Assembly (NCBI GenBank): GCA_050725815.1
Contig: JBOHIG010000002.1
Location: 1 to 12,411, forward strand
Source of the DNA: VAZQ01 sp050725815
GTDB taxonomy: Bacteria; Pseudomonadota; Alphaproteobacteria; Rhizobiales; Xanthobacteraceae
DNA length: 12,411 nt
Direction of reading: 5' to 3'
Shown piece by piece: positions 1 through 6,684 of the stretch (position 1 is its first letter; each line of letters starts with the position of its first letter). The translations under genes and the position numbers were made by a program. Below the pieces are notes generated by a model. That model searched no databases. It saw only the letters and a list, made by a program, of their open reading frames with translations, and was not told where the DNA came from.

Positions 1-33
1 ATCGTGGAGTTGGCCGACGAGGTGTGGAGATGA
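1..33 (+). CDS. Possible 3' end of an upstream gene (partial)
   Basis: The first reading frame is open from the window edge for ten codons (IVELADEVWR) and stops at TGA 31-33. It lies on the same strand as mobB. The stretch is too short to name a family, and ten open codons in GC-rich DNA can occur by chance. A palindromic repeat follows almost at once, as is usual just after a gene end. This is a tentative call. Confidence 0.3.
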   Translation: MVELADEVWR

Positions 34-43
34 GTGCGATTTC

Positions 44-175
44 ATCCCTCCTCGCGCAGCGGGGAGGGTGGTCGGCCGAAGGCCGACCGGGTGGGGTCTG
101 CCGCGGTACAAATCCCCACCCGTCTCCTCGTTCGCTACGCTCACTCGGAGCCACCCTCCCCCTTCGGGGGAGGGA
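44..175. repeat. Composite palindromic intergenic repeat with several hairpins
   Basis: The stretch consists of nested inverted repeats. Arms 46-55 and 59-68 pair with one wobble around a 3-base loop. GGTCGGCC (70-77) pairs with GGCCGACC (81-88). GGGTGGGG (89-96) pairs with CCCCACCC (114-121). CCCTCCCCC (154-162) pairs with GGGGGAGGG (166-174). An outer pairing of 61-71 with 151-161 is an alternative fold. It is non-coding and resembles the high-copy extragenic palindromes of Bradyrhizobium-like genomes. It could end the upstream transcript or stabilise mRNA ends; neither role is shown. A related but different element lies at 6685-6771. Confidence 0.75.
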
Positions 176-191
176 TTAGTATAAGTCTCCC

Positions 192-716
192 ATGCGTGTC
201 ATTGGCCTCGCCGGCTGGAGCGGTTCCGGCAAGACGACCTTGCTCGGCAAGGCGATCCCGTGCCTGGTGGCGCGGGGGCTGACAGTATCGACCCTCAAGC
301 ACGCTCATCACGGCTTCGACATCGACCAGCCCGGCAAGGACTCGCACAGCCATCGCATGGCGGGAGCGACCGAGGTGCTGGTCGGCTCGGCCGCGCGCTG
401 GGCGCTGGTGCACGAATTGCGCGGCGCCAAGGAGCCGACGGTGCACGACCTGCTGGCGCGGTTGTCGCCGGTCGATCTGGTGATCGTCGAGGGCTACAAG
501 GCGTCGCCGTTGCCGAAGCTCGAAGTGCGTCGCGCCGCCGTCGGCAAGCCGCTGCTGTATCCTGACGACAATTGCATCGTCGCCATCGCCTCCGACGTTC
601 CGCTGAAGGCCGAGCTGCCGGTGGTGGCGCTCGACGACATCGAGAAGATCGCCGACATCTTGACCATCGAATCCGAACCGCTCGAGCAAATCCTCGCAGG
701 CAGGGGAGCTGCCTGA
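192..716 (+). CDS. mobB: Molybdopterin-guanine dinucleotide biosynthesis adaptor MobB
   Basis: This 174-residue cytoplasmic P-loop protein is known to bind GTP and assist MobA in attaching GMP to molybdopterin. The Walker A loop GWSGSGKTT is at residues 8-16, directly after the first beta strand (MRVIGLAG). STLKHAHHGFDID (33-45) and VIVEGYK (97-103) are the other conserved MobB segments. Length matches the family (about 165-180). The ATG at 192 puts the P-loop at the expected distance from the N terminus. The ribosome site before it is weak: the nearest purine-rich run is the arm of the hairpin ending at 174. The stop overlaps the moeA start by one base (TGATG), so the two genes are translationally coupled. 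Confidence 0.95.
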   Translation: MRVIGLAGWSGSGKTTLLGKAIPCLVARGLTVSTLKHAHHGFDIDQPGKDSHSHRMAGATEVLVGSAARWALVHELRGAKEPTVHDLLARLSPVDLVIVEGYKASPLPKLEVRRAAVGKPLLYPDDNCIVAIASDVPLKAELPVVALDDIEKIADILTIESEPLEQILAGRGAA

Positions 717-1990
717 TGGCGCAGCTTTCCGACGATTGCTTCGCCTTCGGCGGCGCGCTCCTTCCCATCGTGGAGATGGAGCGGCTGATCGCCGAGCGTG
801 TGACGCCGATCGCCGAAATTGAATCCGCGCCGGTCCGTGCCGCACGCGGCCGTGTGATTGCGCGCGACGTGGTGGCGCCGATCGATCTGCCGCCGTTCGA
901 CAATTCGGCGGTGGACGGCTACGCGGTGCGCCACGCCGATCTCGAGGCGGACGGCGACACCCGCCTCGAGGTTGTCGACCGGATCACCGCCGGCAGCGCC
1001 GCAACGCACGCGCTTGGCGCAGGCGAGGCGATCCGCATTTTCACCGGGGCGCCCATGCCCAAGGGCGCGGACACCGTCTTCATGCAGGAGGACACGCGCG
1101 TCGAGGATGGCACGGTGGTGGTGCCGGCGGGCCTCAAGTGCGGCGCCAATGCCCGCTCCGCCGGCGAAGATTTGCAGGTGCGTTCGGTGATGCTGCCGGC
1201 GGGGTGGCGGCTCACCGCCACGCATGTCGCGCTCGCCGCCGCGGTCGGGCTCACCGAATTGCCGGTAAGGCGGCGGGTCAGGGTCGCGGTGTTTTCCACC
1301 GGCGACGAGATCGTCGAGCCCGGCCGCGCGCTGCCGCCGGCCGGGCTGTTCGATGCCAACCGTTTCCTGCTCGCGGGTTTGCTCGACCAGATGGGTGCGC
1401 AGGCCACCGATCTCGGCATCCTGCCCGACGATCGCGACCGCCTGGCCGCGGCCATCGCGGCGGCGGCGAGGGAGCACGACCTCGTGCTCACGTCGGGCGG
1501 GGTGTCGACCGGCGAGGCCGATCATGTGCGCAACGCGGTGGAAAGCGTCGGCACGCTCGTGTTCTGGCGCGTCGGCATCAAGCCGGGCCGCCCGGTCGCG
1601 ATGGGCGTCATTGCCGGCGCGAAAGCGGGGGAGGGTGCGGCCTTCGTCGGGCTGCCCGGCAATCCGGTGGCGGTGTTCGTGACGTTTGCGCGGGTGGTGC
1701 GGCCGCTGCTGCTGCGCCTTGCCGGCGCGGAGGCGTCGCCGCTGATGCCGCTGCCGGTGCGCGCGGGTTTTGCCTACAAGAAGCGCGCCGGCCGACGGGA
1801 ATATGTGCGCGTCAAGCTGGTGCGCTCGGCCGACGGCGCCATCGAGGCGATCAAGCATGCGCAAGACGGCGCCGGCGTCATCACCTCGCTGACCGAAACC
1901 GACGGTTTGATCGAGTTGTCGGAGGAGGTGACCGCGGTCGCGCCCGGCGCGACCGTCGGCTTCCTCTCCTATGCCGCGCTGGTGGAGTAG
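716..1990 (+). CDS. moeA: Molybdopterin molybdenumtransferase MoeA
   Basis: This 424-residue protein catalyses insertion of molybdate into adenylylated molybdopterin to give Moco. Visible family motifs are PPFDNSAVDGYAV (59-71), with the conserved aspartates, then GAPMPKGADTV (111-121), FSTGDEI (193-199), LTSGGVSTGEADHV (258-271) and GLPGNPVAVF (312-321). Length fits the family (about 400-420). The start at 716 overlaps the mobB stop, and GGGGAG at 703-708 serves as ribosome site. An in-frame extension back to 572 lies inside mobB and is not used. The gene converges on the 41-residue protein gene with only 10 bases between the stops. Together with mobB, mobA and fdhD it marks a locus for maturing a molybdo- or tungsto-enzyme, probably formate dehydrogenase. 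Confidence 0.96.
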   Translation: MAQLSDDCFAFGGALLPIVEMERLIAERVTPIAEIESAPVRAARGRVIARDVVAPIDLPPFDNSAVDGYAVRHADLEADGDTRLEVVDRITAGSAATHALGAGEAIRIFTGAPMPKGADTVFMQEDTRVEDGTVVVPAGLKCGANARSAGEDLQVRSVMLPAGWRLTATHVALAAAVGLTELPVRRRVRVAVFSTGDEIVEPGRALPPAGLFDANRFLLAGLLDQMGAQATDLGILPDDRDRLAAAIAAAAREHDLVLTSGGVSTGEADHVRNAVESVGTLVFWRVGIKPGRPVAMGVIAGAKAGEGAAFVGLPGNPVAVFVTFARVVRPLLLRLAGAEASPLMPLPVRAGFAYKKRAGRREYVRVKLVRSADGAIEAIKHAQDGAGVITSLTETDGLIELSEEVTAVAPGATVGFLSYAALVE

Positions 1991-2000
1991 CGAAGCTAAT

Positions 2001-2126
2001 CTAGATGCGCACGCCGGTTGGCGACACGAACGCCATCTCGGACGGCTTCTGCACGTAGCTGAGGACGGCAGCCGCACCGACGGCGATCACGACGGCGACG
2101 ACGCAGGACACGAGAAAGCTGCGCAT
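2001..2126 (-). CDS. 41-residue single-span membrane protein, function unknown
   Basis: The gene begins at ATG 2126 on the minus strand, 7 bases after a strong GGAGG (GGGAGGATT on that strand, 2132-2140). The product is MRSFLVSCVVAVVIAVGAAA at the N terminus, a hydrophobic span covering about residues 4-23, then a short tail (LSYVQKPSEMAFVSPTGVRI). The tail is probably periplasmic if the single basic residue at position 2 stays inside. I recall similar roughly 40-residue proteins with a hydrophobic start and a terminal Val-Arg-hydrophobic as frequent unnamed proteins in Bradyrhizobium-like genomes; this is recollection, not a search. A longer reading of the frame up to 2750 runs antisense to mobA and is rejected. 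Function is unknown. Confidence 0.7.
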   Translation of the reverse strand: MRSFLVSCVVAVVIAVGAAAVLSYVQKPSEMAFVSPTGVRI

Positions 2127-2211
2127 AGCGAATCCTCCCAGGACATAGCCAAAGGCTGTATGAATTATGGGATTTTCAGCGGCGGGATCAAGGGGACCCG
2201 AAGCCGCATCA

Positions 2212-2258
2212 GAGCATGATCCCGAAAAGTGGCAACCGGTTTTCGGCAAAGACTGCTC
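2212..2258. repeat. Extragenic palindrome of the GATCCCGAAAAG...TTTTCGG class
   Basis: GAGCA (2212-2216) pairs with TGCTC (2254-2258), and CCGAAAA (2222-2228) pairs with TTTTCGG (2240-2246). This word pattern is a familiar dispersed intergenic repeat in Bradyrhizobium, Rhodopseudomonas and relatives. It lies 11 bases after the mobA stop (minus strand), so it may protect or end the mobA transcript. A degraded half copy (TGATCCCCGAAAAG) occurs right after the last gene of the ABC cassette, near 6650-6664. Confidence 0.75.
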
Positions 2259-2269
2259 CAACCAAAGCT

Positions 2270-2884
2270 CTACCGCAGCGCAATGCGCTCCGCCGCCGCT
2301 ACGTCCTCGGGCGTGTTGACGTTGAAGAACGGATCGATCGGCTCCGCTGGCCAGTCGGCAATTGCGACGCCATGGCGGGCAGTCCAGATCTCGATCTTGT
2401 GCAGGCCTTCCACGGTCAGCGCCCGGCGCAGGTCCTTGCGCAAGGCCACCGGCCACAGGCCCACCACCGGATGCCGCCACTCCCCCGAACGCGCGCAGGC
2501 GAGCAGCGTACCGGCCGCGGCGCGCGCCGCGATGAGCCGCTCCACCAGATCGGCGGGCAGGAATGGGCAGTCGCCCGGCACGCTGGCGATGTCGGTAACG
2601 TCCGGTGCATGCGCCGCCGCCCAGTCCAGCCCGGCCAGGATGCCGGCCAGCGGACCGGCGAAGTCCGGCACGGAGTCCGCGACCACCGGAAGGCCGGTGT
2701 CGGCATAGCGCGCAGGATCGCCGTTGGCGTTGATGATGAGCGTCGAGCATTGCGGCGTCATGGTCGCCAGCACGCGATCGAGGATGGTGCGGCCGCCGAT
2801 CGCGATACGGGCCTTGTCGCCGCCGCCCATCCGGCGCGCCAGCCCGCCGGCAAGGATAAGCCCGAGAGGTGATGGTGCGCTCAT
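2270..2884 (-). CDS. mobA: Molybdenum cofactor guanylyltransferase MobA
   Basis: This 204-residue cytoplasmic protein transfers GMP from GTP to Mo-molybdopterin, giving the bis-MGD cofactor used by the DMSO reductase family, including formate dehydrogenase. The nucleotide-binding signature is LILAGGLARRMGGGDK (9-24). SVPGDCPFLP (101-110) carries the metal-binding Asp, and PFFNVNTPEDV (185-195) is the conserved C-terminal motif. Length fits the family (about 195-210). The start at 2884 places LAGG at the usual distance, but there is no good ribosome site before it; an in-frame GTG at 2896 and a longer extension to 2983 are less likely. The gene is divergent from the ABC cassette. A 14-base tandem repeat covers its start codon. 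Confidence 0.94.
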   Translation of the reverse strand: MSAPSPLGLILAGGLARRMGGGDKARIAIGGRTILDRVLATMTPQCSTLIINANGDPARYADTGLPVVADSVPDFAGPLAGILAGLDWAAAHAPDVTDIASVPGDCPFLPADLVERLIAARAAAGTLLACARSGEWRHPVVGLWPVALRKDLRRALTVEGLHKIEIWTARHGVAIADWPAEPIDPFFNVNTPEDVAAAERIALR

Positions 2885-2910
2885 TGCAAATGTCACATTG
2901 CAGGTGTCAT
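2883..2910. repeat. Two imperfect 14-base tandem repeats over the mobA start
   Basis: ATTGCAAATGTCAC (2883-2896) is followed directly by ATTGCAGGTGTCAT (2897-2910), identical at 11 of 14 positions. The first copy includes the mobA start codon. Tandem copies of this size can be a protein-binding site, but no known regulator motif was recognised. Confidence 0.5.
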
Positions 2911-2988
2911 GGGCTGTTGCCGGTCCGGCGCGCGGCCACTGCGACAATCGGTCCATAGTGGGACTATCGGAAGTATCGCGCAATTACG

Positions 2989-3139
2989 AGGGGTGCGCGC
3001 AAACGCCCCAGAACCCCTGAGGCGCAAGTCGTGTTTTCCTTGAGCACCTCGCGTCGCCTTTGGCGTGAGCCCGCAGAGCTCTGCATGTGAGCAATGGGCG
3101 ACCGAGCAATTGGGCGACGGCGCGACCGTCGATGACGGT
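2989..3139 (+). promoter_or_regulatory. Structured leader region upstream of the ABC cassette
   Basis: Between mobA and the binding-protein gene, the + strand holds several paired elements. AGGGGT (2989-2994) can pair with ACCCCT (3013-3018), and its GGGG could instead pair with CCCC at 3006-3009. GCAGAGCTCTGC (3073-3084) is a perfect 12-base palindrome. GAGCAATGGGCGACC (3089-3103) and GAGCAATTGGGCGACG (3104-3119) are near-identical tandem copies. ACCGTC (3125-3130) can pair with GACGGT (3134-3139), or its CCGTC with GACGG (3116-3120). The ribosome site AGGAGG follows at 3147-3152. The motifs suggest a regulated leader or operators; no riboswitch class was recognised and no clear -35/-10 pair was found. 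Confidence 0.4.
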
Positions 3140-3157
3140 GCAGATCAGGAGGAAACG

Positions 3158-4165
3158 ATGAAGGGCAAGAATGCTGTGATCGCTTGCCTCGCGGTGCTGG
3201 CGTTTGCACTCGCCGGGATTCCCACGCTGGCGCAGAGCGCGCAAAAGCAGGCGCTGCAAAAGGTCAAGGCGGTCATCCCGCAAAACAGCGTGTTCGTGCT
3301 CAATTGGCTGGGCGCCCGCGACGCCGGCGTCTTCCGCAAGCACGGCATCGATCTCGAAGTCGACGTCCGGCCGTTCGCCGCCTTCCTGGCCGGTCTGCCG
3401 TCCAAGGAAACCCTGGCCACGACCTATTCGGGCATGGAGTCGATCCAGAAGATCAATCAGGGTGTCGACTGGGCGATCATCGGCGGCGGGCTGACGGTCT
3501 TTCACGGCATCTTCGTTCCCAAGAACTCGCCGATCAAGAAGCCCGCCGACCTGCGCGGCAAGCGTGTCGGGGTCTGGTCGACCGGCGCCGGTGTGTTCAC
3601 GGCGGTGCAGACGGCTTTGCGCGAGGCCCACGGCATCGACATCGTGAAAGATACGAAGATCGTGCAACTGGCGCCGCCGGCCTTGTTCAAGCTGCTGGAA
3701 CGGGGCGACGTCGACGCGATGGTGAACATCAGCTCGTTCACCGTCCGGGCGCTGTCTCAGCCGGACAAGTTCCGCTCGCTCTTCACGCCCAACGAATACT
3801 GGAAGAAGAAGACCGGCTATCCCATCGTGTGGACGGCTCCGCTGGTCGCCTGGAGGAGCTGGGTCGACCAGGATCCCGCCAGAGCGAAGAACTATGCAGC
3901 CGCGGTCATGGACTCGTTTCGATGGCTGCGCAAACCCGAGAACCTCGACGCGGCCGTCAAGAAGTACGGCAAGGTCGCGGGCGTAACGTCTCCCAAGGTC
4001 ATCGCGACCTACAAGAAGCTGCTCGCGGAGAAACGGCTCTTCCTCACCGAATGGGACCGGAAGGCCGTCGATGCCCAGTGGCAGTTCCTGGAGCTCGCCA
4101 AGAAGCACGGCGTTTTGAAGAAAGTGCCCTCCAAGGAGAAGCACGCGATCCTTCTGGCCAAATAA
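3158..4165 (+). CDS. ABC importer periplasmic binding protein, SsuA/NrtA/THI5 type
   Basis: This 335-residue protein has a signal peptide at residues 1-25 (basic MKGK, hydrophobic core, TLA-Q cleavage), so it is exported. The mature part shows the fold signature of the family: NWLGARDAGVFRKHGIDLEV (49-68, a full-length motif), then SPIKKPADLRGKRVGVWSTG (124-143), and GDVDAMV later in the second lobe. These proteins capture small organic or inorganic anions (sulfonates, taurine, nitrate, thiamine precursors); the ligand here cannot be read from sequence. ATG 3158 is chosen because AGGAGG lies 5 bases before it and the signal peptide starts there; the 31-residue extension from 3065 has neither. 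It heads a four-gene cassette, 22 bases before the first permease. Confidence 0.9.
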   Translation: MKGKNAVIACLAVLAFALAGIPTLAQSAQKQALQKVKAVIPQNSVFVLNWLGARDAGVFRKHGIDLEVDVRPFAAFLAGLPSKETLATTYSGMESIQKINQGVDWAIIGGGLTVFHGIFVPKNSPIKKPADLRGKRVGVWSTGAGVFTAVQTALREAHGIDIVKDTKIVQLAPPALFKLLERGDVDAMVNISSFTVRALSQPDKFRSLFTPNEYWKKKTGYPIVWTAPLVAWRSWVDQDPARAKNYAAAVMDSFRWLRKPENLDAAVKKYGKVAGVTSPKVIATYKKLLAEKRLFLTEWDRKAVDAQWQFLELAKKHGVLKKVPSKEKHAILLAK

Positions 4166-4187
4166 CACGCGGACACGGATCAAGAGC

Positions 4188-4952
4188 GTGAAGCGCGCTG
4201 GAAACCAGATCCTGCCGGGCCTGATCACCATCGGGCTCGGCATTCTCATCTGGTATGTCATCTCACTGTTCGCCCTGCCGATGTACTTGCCGGGCCCGGC
4301 CGAGCTGCTGGATCGCATGGTGCTGATCTACAGCGACCCCGCTTCCTATGCCGTGGTCGGAAAGACGCTGTTGCGGATATTCGAAGGCTTCGCGATTTCG
4401 ATGCTGATCGGGATTGCGCTCGGCCTGCTGATGGGATTGCGGCGCTCAGTCGAGATCTTCTTCGACAGCTGGATCATGGTCCTGCTGACGATCCCGGCCG
4501 TCTGCTGGGCATTTCTCGCGGTCCTGTGGTTCGGGTTGTCGGATGTCGCGCCGATCCTGACTATCGTGCTGATCGTCTTCCCGTTTGTCGTGATGAACAT
4601 TTGGGAGGGCACCAAGGCGGTGGATAAGGAGCTGCTCGGGATGGCGCGCGCGTTCAAGGCCGATCGATCCCTCGTGCTGCGGAAGGTGCTCATTCCCCAG
4701 CTCATGCCCTACATATTCTCCTCGTTGCGGATCGCACTGTCCTTGTCATGGAAGATCGCCCTGGTTGCGGAAGCATTCGGGGCAGGCGACGGCGTCGGTC
4801 AGGAGCTGATCAACTGGTTCCAGAGTACGCGGGTCGACATGATGCTCGCATGGGGCGTGAGCTTCATGATCGTCATGGTTCTGATCGACCTCTTGATTTT
4901 CCGCCTGTGGGAGCGTCGTGCCTTTGCCTGGAGACCGCAATTTGCAACCTGA
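4188..4952 (+). CDS. ABC importer permease 1 (BPD_transp_1, SsuC/TauC type)
   Basis: This is a 254-residue inner-membrane subunit with about six hydrophobic segments, the first at residues 9-30 and the last at 220-240. The cytoplasmic coupling loop that docks to the ATPase is visible at 140-172 (EGTKAVDKELLGMARAFKAD), a variant of the EAA loop. The start is GTG at 4188, with only a weak AAGAG before it. The protein ends ERRAFAWRPQFAT, which is closely echoed by the second permease (ERKAFAWRAQIAR), so the two are paralogues. It is followed by 93 non-coding bases before the ATPase. Confidence 0.9.
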   Translation: MKRAGNQILPGLITIGLGILIWYVISLFALPMYLPGPAELLDRMVLIYSDPASYAVVGKTLLRIFEGFAISMLIGIALGLLMGLRRSVEIFFDSWIMVLLTIPAVCWAFLAVLWFGLSDVAPILTIVLIVFPFVVMNIWEGTKAVDKELLGMARAFKADRSLVLRKVLIPQLMPYIFSSLRIALSLSWKIALVAEAFGAGDGVGQELINWFQSTRVDMMLAWGVSFMIVMVLIDLLIFRLWERRAFAWRPQFAT

Positions 4953-4985
4953 GCCAATGGCGCGAGCGCGAAGTCCTGTGTTCAA

Positions 4986-5002
4986 CAGCGCGTTCCGCGC
5001 TG
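4986..5002. other. Hairpin inside the ABC cassette, between permease 1 and ATPase
   Basis: CAGCGCG (4986-4992) and CGCGCTG (4996-5002) form a perfect 7-base-pair stem with a TTC loop. There is no T-run after it, so it is more likely an mRNA processing or stability element than a strong terminator. It sits in the only sizeable gap within the cassette. Confidence 0.45.
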
Positions 5003-5045
5003 CGTATGCCCGCGCGCTGACATGCGAGCATGGGGAGCGGTCGAT

Positions 5046-5864
5046 ATGGCGCATGTGATGTATCGGCGGGCTGAGAATCCGGACGTCGGCACGCCCACCG
5101 CCATCGCGATCGACAAACTCACGAAGCGGTTTGTCGCCCCGGGCGGCGAAGAGACATTCGTCGTGATCGATTCTATCAGCCTGACGGTGAGCGAAGGCCA
5201 GTTCGTCAGCATCGTCGGTCCTTCGGGCTGCGGGAAGTCGACCCTGCTCAACATCATTGCCGGCATCGAGTCATATGACGAGGGCTCGGTCACGGCCTCG
5301 CCGAGGTCGGGCCGGGCCGGTTCGCAACCCCGCATCGGCTACGTCTTCCAGAGCGCCCGGCTGCTGAACTGGCTGACTGTCGAAGACAACATCAACTTTG
5401 TTCTTGAAGCGCAGAATGTCCTGCGGGAACGCCGGCGGGAGCTGGTTACGAAGTACCTGGAGATGGTCGGGCTGGCCGGGCAGGAGCGAAACTATCCGCT
5501 GAACCTGTCGGGCGGAATGCAGCAGCGGGTGGCGATCGCCCGCGCGCTCGCCATCGAGCCCGACATCCTGCTGATGGACGAACCGTTCAGCCATCTGGAC
5601 GCCATCACCGCGCGAAAGATGCGGTTCGACCTCATGGAAATTTTCGCGCGCGCCAAGCCGACGATCCTGTTCGTGACTCACGACCTTTCGGAAGCAGTGT
5701 ATCTTTCGGATCGCATCTACATGATGAGCACGAAACCGGCGCGGATATTCAAGCAGGTGCCGATCGACTTTCCGCGGCCGCGGGAGCCCGAGAATCCCGG
5801 GATTCTCGATCTGGAAAAGACCTTGGTGCGCGAGTTCTTCAGCGTCCTGGAGGCAAAGGCGTAA
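5046..5864 (+). CDS. ABC importer ATPase, SsuB/TauB/NrtD type
   Basis: This 272-residue ATPase powers the cassette's importer at the cytoplasmic face. Walker A GPSGCGKST is at 58-66, the Q-loop glutamine at 102 (VFQSARLLNWLTVEDN), the signature LSGGMQQRVAIARAL at 154-168, Walker B ILLMDEP at 174-180 with D-loop SHLD, and the switch histidine at 212 (VTHDLSEAV). The C-terminal PARIF...PRPRE segment is typical of the nitrate/sulfonate/taurine ATPase group. The ATG at 5046 is preferred because GGGGAG (5032-5037) lies 8 bases upstream; the ATG at 5022 would add eight residues and lacks such a site. The stop overlaps the next start by one base (TAATG). Confidence 0.92.
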   Translation: MAHVMYRRAENPDVGTPTAIAIDKLTKRFVAPGGEETFVVIDSISLTVSEGQFVSIVGPSGCGKSTLLNIIAGIESYDEGSVTASPRSGRAGSQPRIGYVFQSARLLNWLTVEDNINFVLEAQNVLRERRRELVTKYLEMVGLAGQERNYPLNLSGGMQQRVAIARALAIEPDILLMDEPFSHLDAITARKMRFDLMEIFARAKPTILFVTHDLSEAVYLSDRIYMMSTKPARIFKQVPIDFPRPREPENPGILDLEKTLVREFFSVLEAKA

Positions 5865-6646
5865 TGCCGTCCCATGTCAAAGACATCGGCTTGCGTGTGG
5901 GCTCGATCGTGGTGCTGCTCGTGCTCTGGGCGGCCGCATCCTGGCTGATGAACGACCCCGAGGTCCTGCCCGGGCCGGCGACCATCGGTCGTACCATCGT
6001 CGCGAACTTCTCAGCCCCGGGGCCCGAGAACATAACGGCCTATCATCATATCGCGATTACGCTCGCCCGAATCTTTGTCGCGTTCGCCGCCTCGATGCTG
6101 GCGGGGATCGCGATTGGTTTGGCGATGGGACTGAGCAAGTTTCTGGAACGCGCGCTGATGGCCGTGATCCCCTTGATGCTGACGATCCCAACGATCCTGA
6201 TGGTCTTTCTCGCGGTCCTGTGGTTCGGCTTCAGCGAAGCTGGCGGCCTGATTGCGGTGATGGCGGTGGTTACGCCCTATGTCGCGGTGAACATCTTCGA
6301 GGGCGCCAAGGCCATGGACAAGTCCCTGATCGACATGGCGCTGACGTTCAAGGCGCAACGGCCGCTGCTCATCCGCAAGGTCTACCTGCCGCAGCTCATG
6401 CCCTATATCTTTTCGGCATTCCGCTATGCCTTCGGCGTGACCTGGAAGATCGTGGCGCTGGCCGAGACCTTCGGGCTCAAATACGGCATCGGCTATATGT
6501 TCTTCTTCTGGTTCGGCCAGTTCAACATGGTCCAGATGCTGTCCTGGATCGCCATCTTCGTCATCTTGATGCTGATGCTGGAACACGGCGTCTTCGCCGT
6601 ACTTGAGCGCAAGGCATTTGCATGGCGGGCGCAGATCGCGCGCTGA
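5864..6646 (+). CDS. ABC importer permease 2 (BPD_transp_1, SsuC/TauC type)
   Basis: This 260-residue inner-membrane protein is paralogous to permease 1. The coupling loop lies at 146-178 (EGAKAMDKSLIDMALTFKAQ then RKVYLPQLMPYIFS). Permease 1 has the same RKV.(I/L)PQLMPYIFS block, so both can dock to the single ATPase, and a heterodimeric channel is the simplest reading. Hydrophobic segments include 11-28, 65-90, 98-120 and 226-240. The start overlaps the ATPase stop (TAATG), with GGAGG about 12 bases upstream inside the ATPase gene. This is the last gene of the cassette and converges on fdhD across a palindromic repeat. Confidence 0.9.
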   Translation: MPSHVKDIGLRVGSIVVLLVLWAAASWLMNDPEVLPGPATIGRTIVANFSAPGPENITAYHHIAITLARIFVAFAASMLAGIAIGLAMGLSKFLERALMAVIPLMLTIPTILMVFLAVLWFGFSEAGGLIAVMAVVTPYVAVNIFEGAKAMDKSLIDMALTFKAQRPLLIRKVYLPQLMPYIFSAFRYAFGVTWKIVALAETFGLKYGIGYMFFFWFGQFNMVQMLSWIAIFVILMLMLEHGVFAVLERKAFAWRAQIAR

Positions 6647-6684
6647 AGCGTGATCCCCGAAAAGCCGTAGGGTGGGCAGGGGTG

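Noticed and set aside
494..2077. A 527-codon open frame on the minus strand across mobB and moeA
   Set aside because: It is antisense to two clearly recognised genes, its translation is His/Arg-rich low-complexity text without family motifs, and long antisense frames are common in GC-rich DNA.
2216..2872. A plus-strand frame opposite mobA
   Set aside because: The reverse strand encodes MobA with all motifs; this frame is a shadow.
2985..3157. TPP riboswitch upstream of a THI5-like binding protein
   Set aside because: A CCTGAGG-like word occurs, but the conserved TPP core (for example the GATAATGCCA-type segment) is absent.
3065..3157. N-terminal extension of the binding protein from ATG-like starts at 3065
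   Set aside because: It would bury the signal peptide behind 31 polar residues; AGGAGG at 3147-3152 points to the ATG at 3158.
2984..4318. A 444-codon minus-strand frame across the binding-protein gene
   Set aside because: It is antisense to a gene with signal peptide and strong ribosome site; the translation has no recognisable domain.
5022..5045. ATG at 5022 as start of the SsuB-type ATPase
   Set aside because: No ribosome site is placed for it, while GGGGAG at 5032-5037 fits the ATG at 5046; the difference is eight residues and does not affect function calls.
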